64,000 nt of DNA from Trichococcus patagoniensis (lineage in GTDB: Bacteria; Bacillota; Bacilli; Lactobacillales; Aerococcaceae), in assembly GCF_003051085.1 (NCBI RefSeq), contig NZ_QAOM01000003.1, forward strand, positions 1-64,000, written 5' to 3'. A program made the translations under genes and the position numbers. Under the pieces are notes generated by a model. The model saw nothing but the letters and a program-made list of their open reading frames with translations. It ran no database searches and was not told the DNA's origin. How positions within the stretch are numbered: position 1 is the first letter of the stretch; each line of letters begins with the position of its first letter. Shown in pieces: positions 58,928-64,000 of this stretch.

Positions 58928-60190
58928 ATGAATATCATCGACGAATTAGAATGGCGCGGCGCCATCAACCAACAAACGGATGCAGCAGGTTTACGCAAAT
59001 TAACGGAGGATGAGCAGATCGGCCTCTATTGCGGCGTTGACCCTACCGGCGACAGCCTGCATATCGGGCATCTGATTCCCTTCATCGTATTGAAGAGATT
59101 CCAACTGGCCGGGCACAGACCCGTCATCCTGATCGGCGGCGCGACCGGATCAATCGGCGATCCGAGCGGAAAGAGCGAGGAACGGGTTCTACAATCGATG
59201 GATCAAGTCGTCGAGAATGCAAATGCTTTGACCGCTCAAATGAAGAAACTTTTCCTATCCGACAGTTCAGCTGACATCCGTCTCGTCAACAACTATGACT
59301 GGACCAAAGATTTGACGCTTTTGGATTTCCTGCGCGATTTCGGCAAAAATTTCAACATCAATACGATGTTGGCCAAAGATATCGTAGCCAGCCGTTTGGA
59401 TACCGGCATTTCATTCACGGAATTCACTTACCAGATTCTGCAGTCCATGGACTTCCTGCATCTTTTCCAGAATGAGGGCGTCAACCTTCAGATCGGCGGT
59501 CAGGATCAATGGGGCAACATCACTGCCGGTTTGGATCTGATCCGCAAAAAAGAAGGCGCGGAAGCAAAAGCTTTCGGATTGACAATTCCTTTGATGCTGA
59601 AAGCAGACGGCACGAAATTCGGCAAGACTGCCGGCGGTGCCGTCTGGTTGGACCCTAAGAAAACAACGCCATATGAGTTTTACCAATTCTGGGTGAACCA
59701 GGACGACCGCGATGTCATCAAATATTTGAAATATTTCACTTTCCTTTCGAAGGAAGAGATTGATGCCCTGACTGAAAAAGTTGAAACAGAGCCGCACAAA
59801 CGCGAAGCCCAAAAAGTTTTGGCATCCGAAATGACGCGCTTCGTCCACAGCGAACAAGCCTTGCAGGACGCTCTAAAGATCACCGAAGCCCTATTTACCG
59901 GCGAAGTGAAGGAATTGACTGCCGACGAAATCGCGGAAGGTTTCAAAAATATGCCGACTTTCGAGTCCGACCTGAAGGAACAAGAATTGGTCACTTGGCT
60001 GGTCGACCTGGGCATCGAGCCTTCACGCCGCCAATCACGCGAAGACATCCAAAACGGCGCCATCTCAATCAACGGCGACAAAGTCACGGACCTGGCATTC
60101 GTCATCACTGCCGAAAATTCTTTCGAAGGCCGTTTCATCCTCGTACGCCGCGGCAAAAAGAAGTATTTCCTAGTAAAGTTGGTGGCTTAG
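58928..60190 (+). CDS. tyrS: Tyrosyl-tRNA synthetase
   Basis: Charges tRNA-Tyr. The 420-aa product (MNIIDELEWRGAINQQTD start) has the class I HIGH-like motif as HIGH itself (SLHIGHLIPF), the KFGKT form of KMSKS (DGTKFGKTAGG) and a C-terminal S4 RNA-binding domain (about 350-415). ATG 58928 lies nine bases after AAAGGA; two earlier ATGs in frame sit too close to that site. Controlled by the T-box upstream. Confidence 0.97.
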   Translation: MNIIDELEWRGAINQQTDAAGLRKLTEDEQIGLYCGVDPTGDSLHIGHLIPFIVLKRFQLAGHRPVILIGGATGSIGDPSGKSEERVLQSMDQVVENANALTAQMKKLFLSDSSADIRLVNNYDWTKDLTLLDFLRDFGKNFNINTMLAKDIVASRLDTGISFTEFTYQILQSMDFLHLFQNEGVNLQIGGQDQWGNITAGLDLIRKKEGAEAKAFGLTIPLMLKADGTKFGKTAGGAVWLDPKKTTPYEFYQFWVNQDDRDVIKYLKYFTFLSKEEIDALTEKVETEPHKREAQKVLASEMTRFVHSEQALQDALKITEALFTGEVKELTADEIAEGFKNMPTFESDLKEQELVTWLVDLGIEPSRRQSREDIQNGAISINGDKVTDLAFVITAENSFEGRFILVRRGKKKYFLVKLVA

Positions 60191-60191
60191 C

Positions 60192-60722
60192 ATGACAACC
60201 CCACAGACATTTTCGCGCGAAGCCGCACTCCGGTTGGAACCTGTCGAAAGCTTGGACCAGATCAACGAGCTGTCCCGCTTGGCTGACATCATCTGGCAGG
60301 AGTATTATCTGCCGATCCTAGGTCCGGAACAAGTATCCTATATGTTGGAGAACATCCAGTCCAAAGCGAATCTGGAAGAGGATATCGAAACAGGCAAATT
60401 GGATTATTTCCTCATCAAAAGCGAAGACCAATCCGCCGGTTACTTGGCTATCCAGTTGCAGGACGACAAACTGTTCATCAGCAAGCTCTACCTGCTTCAG
60501 GAAGCCCGCGGACAAGGCTACGCCTATCAGATCATGCAAAAAATGGTCGATCGGGCTGTCAAGGAACAGAAAAAAGTCCTGGAGCTTACAGTCAATAAAT
60601 ACAACGAAGGTTCGATCGCATTCTACGAAAAATACGGCTTTGTGCGCACGGAATCCATTGTCTCCCCCATTGGAGGCGGCTTCGTGATGGATGATTACGT
60701 CTACCAATATCCACTCAGCTGA
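60192..60722 (+). CDS. GNAT family N-acetyltransferase
   Basis: The 176-aa product has the GNAT fold with motif A as ARGQGYAYQIMQKMVDRA (about 108-125) and the NEGSIAFYEKYGFV motif near the C-terminus. It starts one base after the tyrS stop, with no room for a separate promoter, so it is read from the tyrS T-box transcript. The substrate is unknown; amines, amino acids or protein N-termini are all possible. The first residues (about 1-30) are not typical of well-known subfamilies. Confidence 0.88.
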   Translation: MTTPQTFSREAALRLEPVESLDQINELSRLADIIWQEYYLPILGPEQVSYMLENIQSKANLEEDIETGKLDYFLIKSEDQSAGYLAIQLQDDKLFISKLYLLQEARGQGYAYQIMQKMVDRAVKEQKKVLELTVNKYNEGSIAFYEKYGFVRTESIVSPIGGGFVMDDYVYQYPLS

Positions 60723-60733
60723 TAAAACCAACA

Positions 60734-60780
60734 AAAAAAGATAGGCACTGCCCGCAAATGGGGCAGTGCCTATCTTTTTT
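60734..60780. terminator. Bidirectional terminator after the tyrS-GNAT unit
   Basis: A perfect 20-bp stem (60734-60753 with 60761-60780) around a 7-nt loop, with A-run and T-run at the two feet. Very strong, 12 nt after the GNAT stop. It could also stop minus-strand transcripts that pass the small ORF and copy C. Confidence 0.95.
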
Positions 60781-60794
60781 GGCCCTGAAGAGAA

Positions 60795-60957
60795 CGGTGA
60801 GCCGCCGCTGACCGGAGGACCGCAACGGAATGCGTGTGCAGCTCCGGTCAGACTTCCACTCTCCGGAGTACACCGGTAACTTCTGGCCCCAACTCCGGCG
60901 AAGCCGCACTGGTCGGAGAACACAAACAGCATGTTGGCTGAACTCCGCGGCGAGGCA
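60795..60957 (-). repeat. Hairpin-array repeat, copy C (inverted)
   Basis: Read on the minus strand it matches copies A and B: the spacer with CAACATGCTGTTTGTGTT, hairpin CTCCGACCA...CTTCGCCGGAG, the spacer with AGTTACCGGTGTA, then CTCCGGAGA...GACCGGAG. A second TTCCGTTGCGGT spacer and a partial fourth hairpin follow. The arms are less perfect than in A and B, suggesting decay. It lies between the tyrS-GNAT terminator and the small ORF at 60969. Confidence 0.75.
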
Positions 60958-60968
60958 GCCGCCGCAGC

Positions 60969-61151
60969 CTAATTCGACCACTCTTTCGGACTCCAGATCC
61001 GGCCGTCCAGTTCGCCTTCCATCTGTTCCACCCGTTGATACTGTTCCTGGAAAAGCTTCTTCGTCTCCTGGAAGAGCGCCTTTTGCCGGTAATCCTTGCT
61101 TGCTTCCATTAAGTGATCCAGTTGTTCCTGTACCCAATTTTCAGTTTCCAT
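60969..61151 (-). CDS. Small protein of unknown function
   Basis: A 60-aa frame (METENWVQEQLDHLMEASKD start, ending GRIWSPKEWSN) that I do not recognise. It is highly charged and almost certainly helical (many E, Q, K, L), with a Trp-rich end. AGGGA lies five bases before the ATG. It starts 20 nt after the oxidoreductase stop (61172), so it is probably co-transcribed with that gene. The frame runs 20 codons further upstream without a better start. Real-gene status rests on the ribosome binding site and operon fit. Confidence 0.6.
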   Translation of the reverse strand: METENWVQEQLDHLMEASKDYRQKALFQETKKLFQEQYQRVEQMEGELDGRIWSPKEWSN

Positions 61152-61171
61152 TTTCGTCCCTCGCTTTACCT

Positions 61172-61876
61172 TTACCCAAGCTGATTGCCTTCCATCTGTG
61201 CCAACGTCCACGCCAAATCATCCAAGTGCTCGCGATTGTCCTCCAAAACAGCGATCAGATGCTCCACCAACTGCTGATTTTCTTCGGAAAGTCCCGCCTT
61301 CCCGAGCGACTGCAACTGGATTTTGAACCAGTTTTCCGTTGTCTTGAGACTGGCCTCAGTGTCTTTGGACACGTATTGTTGGTAGGCGACCAGCAGTTCT
61401 TTCCTCTTGCTGTCGTTTAGATAATCGAATTGCGAAACGACCATTGCCGGCATGTACACCATTCCGCATTTTTTTGCCATCGCCTGATAAGGTCGGGTAA
61501 GTTCCGATAGCGTGAAGCCTTCCCTTCCCCCCGCCTGGTATTCCCGTTCATTCACACCGAGAGCCAATACGAGGCCGAATTCTTTCCCTGCCAATCTGCC
61601 GCCGTCAGGACCGTAGGCGAACCCTTCAGTAAGGACGACATCCTGCCATTGCTTCAGCAATGCGGGTGAGCTGTACCAATAGAAAGGGAATTGGAAAATG
61701 ATGCGGTCGTACTGGAGCAATTGTTGTTGTTCGGCCTCCCGATCAACCTGGCCGTCCGGATAAACCGATTCGAGATGGTGCCAAGTCACCCCTTCAGCAG
61801 GCAGGCTTTCCCACAGAAATCTTTGTGCATTCGAATCAGCCAGCGTCGGGTGGCTGACTATGATCAATGTTTGCAT
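61172..61876 (-). CDS. NAD(P)H-dependent oxidoreductase, flavodoxin-like fold
   Basis: The 234-aa product begins MQTLIIVSHPTLADSNAQRF, the FMN phosphate-binding start of the MdaB/KefF/YwrO group. FQFPFYWYSSPALLKQWQD, the typical dimer/active-site segment, follows. Such enzymes reduce quinones or other acceptors, or serve as ancillary subunits of K+ efflux systems. No KefB/KefC gene is next to it. The C-terminal 60 residues are extended and helical relative to the shortest family members. Confidence 0.88.
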   Translation of the reverse strand: MQTLIIVSHPTLADSNAQRFLWESLPAEGVTWHHLESVYPDGQVDREAEQQQLLQYDRIIFQFPFYWYSSPALLKQWQDVVLTEGFAYGPDGGRLAGKEFGLVLALGVNEREYQAGGREGFTLSELTRPYQAMAKKCGMVYMPAMVVSQFDYLNDSKRKELLVAYQQYVSKDTEASLKTTENWFKIQLQSLGKAGLSEENQQLVEHLIAVLEDNREHLDDLAWTLAQMEGNQLG

Positions 61877-61973
61877 ACTTTCACCTCATCCACTAAATAT
61901 TCTTCTTCCGAATCATAACAAGCTGCCGGCCAGACTTCAAGTTGCATGCTCACCATCCTAATCTATCGAAAAC

Positions 61974-62020
61974 AAAAAAACCTTGCTTCGCCATCCGGAT
62001 GGTCCGGTAGCGAAGCAAGG
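61974..62020 (-). terminator. Terminator of the Gfo/Idh/MocA gene
   Basis: CCTTGCTTCGC (61981-61991) pairs with GCGAAGCAAGG (62010-62020), 11 bp, with a further inner CCATCC/GGATGG helix. Seven A to the left give the minus-strand U-tract. Confidence 0.9.
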
Positions 62021-62029
62021 GATAGTCTA

Positions 62030-63130
62030 TTACAGGTTTGCGGTGATGTTCAGCGCCTGTTCCTGCGCCTTCAGGCATAATTCCTGCGCCTTGAAGATAT
62101 GTTCCTGTGTCATCGCATTTTCGGTACGGTTGACGCAGTCCAGGATCATTTCGCCGAAGAACGGGAATCCGACTTCACCCGTCAAGGAGTAATGCTCCTC
62201 GCCATCTTTCGTCACCAGGAAGAGATGATCTCCAGTCTGTTCCGTCGCCACATTGATGTATTTACGGATTTCGATGGTCCCCTCCGTTCCGGTGATGAAG
62301 GTGCGGCCGTCGCCCCAAGTTCCGAGTCCGTCCGGCGTGAACCAGTCCACTTTGAAGATGAAGGTTGCGCCATTATCGCCGACCAACGTCGCGTCGCCGT
62401 AGTCCTCCAATTCGGGTGTATCCGGATTATTGTAGTTGCCGACTTTGCTGTGCAGCACTTTCGCATCCAAATTCCCTGTATAATGAAGAAACTGCTCAAT
62501 CTGGTGGCTGCCGATATCGGCCAAGATGCCGCCGTATTGTTCTTTTTTGAAGAACCAATCCGGACGTTTTTCCTTGTCGAGGCGGTGCGGTCCGAATCCG
62601 GTCACTTGAATGACGCGGCCGATTTTGCCTTCATCGATCAACTGACCGGCGAAAACGGCGCCTTCCACATGCAGCCTTTCGCTGAAGTAGATCCAGTATT
62701 TTTTGCCGGTTTCCGCGACCACTTTTTTGGTTTCTTCCAATTGCTCCGTAGTAGTGAAACCTGTTTTATCGGTGAAATAGTCTTTGCCTGCGCGCATGAC
62801 TCGATTCCCCAAGGCACTGCGCAAATTAGGCACCGCAGCTGCAGCGACCAAATGGATTTCAGGATCCTCCAGAATCTGTTCCAAGGAATCGGCAACCGTA
62901 ACATCCGGGAATGACTCCAGATAATTGGCCACTTTTTCCGCATCCGGGTCGTACACATATTTGATTGTCGCGCCGGCTTCGATCAGACCGTTCGTCATGC
63001 CGTTGATGTGGCCGTGATCCAAAGCCGTAACCCCCACGTTGAATTCGCCTGGTTCAACTACCCTGTTTATTTTTCCTTTTGGTGCATAATTCATGCCATC
63101 TTTGCTGCCCACTATTACGTCCTCCTTCAT
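62030..63130 (-). CDS. Gfo/Idh/MocA family oxidoreductase
   Basis: The 366-aa product has an N-terminal Rossmann domain (about 28-150; NVGVTALDHGHINGMTNGLI with an ALDHGH variant of the usual GxGxxG). The C-terminal alpha/beta domain has GGILADIGSHQIEQFLHYTG. DKTGFTTTEQ takes the place of the common EKP motif. Such enzymes oxidise or epimerise sugars, inositols or related polyols with NAD(P). The downstream partner in transcription order, the sugar isomerase/epimerase (63181 on), suggests a small sugar catabolic unit. Confidence 0.9.
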   Translation of the reverse strand: MKEDVIVGSKDGMNYAPKGKINRVVEPGEFNVGVTALDHGHINGMTNGLIEAGATIKYVYDPDAEKVANYLESFPDVTVADSLEQILEDPEIHLVAAAAVPNLRSALGNRVMRAGKDYFTDKTGFTTTEQLEETKKVVAETGKKYWIYFSERLHVEGAVFAGQLIDEGKIGRVIQVTGFGPHRLDKEKRPDWFFKKEQYGGILADIGSHQIEQFLHYTGNLDAKVLHSKVGNYNNPDTPELEDYGDATLVGDNGATFIFKVDWFTPDGLGTWGDGRTFITGTEGTIEIRKYINVATEQTGDHLFLVTKDGEEHYSLTGEVGFPFFGEMILDCVNRTENAMTQEHIFKAQELCLKAQEQALNITANL

Positions 63131-63139
63131 GATAAGAAA

Positions 63140-63167
63140 AGGTCCGAAGAGAATGATCTCCGAACCT
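63140..63167 (-). terminator. Hairpin between isomerase and Gfo/Idh/MocA genes
   Basis: AGGTCCGAAG (63140-63149) and CTCCGAACCT (63158-63167) form a 10-bp stem with two G-U pairs on the minus-strand RNA, followed by TTTTCTTATC. It may attenuate read-through between the two genes rather than fully stop it. The Gfo/Idh ribosome binding site lies immediately downstream. Confidence 0.65.
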
Positions 63168-63180
63168 TCTGTTGTTGTTT

Positions 63181-64000
63181 TTAGAATAATTCTCCGTAAC
63201 CCAATTCCAATAGGTGATCACGAGAAATCTTCAAGCTTTCGAATGGATCCACTCCATATGTATCATCTTGCTCAACTAATAGGTAGCGTGCTCCTGATGA
63301 GATGCTTTCCTCGATGATTTCTTTCAAAGGCAGACTGCCTGTTCCCAATTCAGCGAATTCGATAATATTTGTGAATGCACTCATGAATGTTACGTAATCA
63401 CCGTTGTATAGCGCTTCGAATGCCTCATCCGGAATCGCTGCAATACGGTAATCCTTCAGATGGATCAATTCCACTTTGCCTTTGTAGTCTTTGATGACTT
63501 CCAGTGGGTTTGCACCACCGCGTTGCACCCAGTGGACATCCAGCTCAAAGCCCAACAATGGCGCCTTTTCACGGATGATGTCCAACAGGAATTTGCCGTC
63601 ATACTTGCGGAATTCCACATGGTGGTTATGGTAGTACAAGGTGATGCCGTCTTCTTTCAGCTTTTGCGTCACTTCATTGACGTCATGGCAGAATTCCAAA
63701 ACTTTATCCAGACTGGCCATCGCATCAAAAGGCAGCATGCCGATGCGCAACAGATCCGTACCGACCGCTTTGCAGTCAGCCAAAATTTTGTCGTAGTGGG
63801 TTGTCAAGGATTCACCGTCCGGCATCTGCGGCTTCAATGAAGCGCTCATTGATGCGATTTCCATGCCGAAATCAGCGGTCGCTTTTTGGATTTCAGCAAT
63901 GTTTTCGGGTGTTGTCGCTACTTGAGAGATCTCAATGGAGTTATATCCGATTTCGTGCAATTTTTTCAATGTTTCATAAGGCCCTACTTCTTCAAAACTT
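63181..64000 (-). CDS. Sugar phosphate isomerase/epimerase, 5' end beyond the window
   Basis: The frame is open to the right edge: upstream of the internal TTG at 63969 the codons continue SFEEVGPYET, so the start lies beyond 64000. The visible 272 residues form the xylose isomerase-like TIM barrel (KKLHEIGYNSIEISQVATTP; YYHNHHVEF with metal-site His; FELDVHWVQRGGANP; ELIHLKDY; LLVEQDDTYG). Members epimerise or isomerise sugars, inositols or hydroxypyruvate. Likely paired with the neighbouring dehydrogenase. Confidence 0.88.
   Translation of the reverse strand, partial: SFEEVGPYETLKKLHEIGYNSIEISQVATTPENIAEIQKATADFGMEIASMSASLKPQMPDGESLTTHYDKILADCKAVGTDLLRIGMLPFDAMASLDKVLEFCHDVNEVTQKLKEDGITLYYHNHHVEFRKYDGKFLLDIIREKAPLLGFELDVHWVQRGGANPLEVIKDYKGKVELIHLKDYRIAAIPDEAFEALYNGDYVTFMSAFTNIIEFAELGTGSLPLKEIIEESISSGARYLLVEQDDTYGVDPFESLKISRDHLLELGYGELF

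Noticed and set aside
60318-60932. 204-codon frame antisense to the GNAT gene
   Set aside because: Shadow of the GNAT gene running into repeat copy C; the resemblance to a frame at 22254-22454 comes from the shared repeat.
60715-61137. 140-codon minus-strand frame over repeat copy C
   Set aside because: Covers the terminator and repeat and has a biased Arg/Gly/Ser composition; the overlapping 60-aa frame has the better start site.

Overview
The window is a low-to-mid GC Firmicutes chromosome segment. Strong AGGAGG-type ribosome binding sites, frequent GTG/TTG starts, a T-box upstream of tyrS, PurR, Veg, RNase M5 and L-lactate dehydrogenase all point to Lactobacillales. Carnobacteriaceae (Trichococcus-like) is my best guess; this is inferred from protein style and was not checked by search. 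Almost every gene lies on the minus strand and is read from high to low coordinates. The exceptions are amt, ldh, a NERD-domain gene, a cupin gene, and tyrS with its GNAT partner.

Reading in the direction of transcription, from right to left. At the right edge are a partial sugar isomerase/epimerase, a Gfo/Idh/MocA dehydrogenase, and a flavodoxin-fold NAD(P)H oxidoreductase overlapping a small unknown protein. Next come the plus-strand T-box-tyrS-GNAT unit and, divergent from it, a PcsB-like NlpC/P60 cell wall hydrolase with WalR-type boxes. A TipAS-type MerR regulator follows, with its own MerR promoter. From metS leftwards the order is metS-tatD-rnmV-rsmA-veg-ispE-(zinc ABC transporter)-purR-(cupin)-glmU-prs-(NERD gene, ldh)-pth-mfd-yabM-yabN-rqcP-divIC-yabR-tilS-hpt-ftsH-hslO-cysK-dusB-lysS. 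This is nearly the Bacillus subtilis origin-proximal order, minus the sporulation genes and plus a few insertions. Then come the str operon (rpsL-rpsG-fusA-tuf), an inserted plus-strand ammonium transporter fused to a P-II domain, and the complete S10-spc-alpha ribosomal cluster from rpsJ to rplQ.

Most of the window is core translation, cell envelope and nucleotide metabolism. The unusual content lies in the gaps. A dispersed family of tandem hairpin arrays occurs at three intergenic sites (16923-17050, 22215-22341 and about 60795-60957). Two direct arrays of a 51-bp repeat flank a NERD/zinc-ribbon gene whose apparent start codon is ATC. A GGGGTTAC repeat with G-quadruplex potential lies beside ldh. 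A long imperfect inverted-repeat element lies between amt and tuf. Regulatory sites that can be read directly include Zur-like, MerR and WalR-like boxes, the tyrosine T-box and several good sigma-A promoters. I see no prophage, transposase, CRISPR array, rRNA or tRNA gene.
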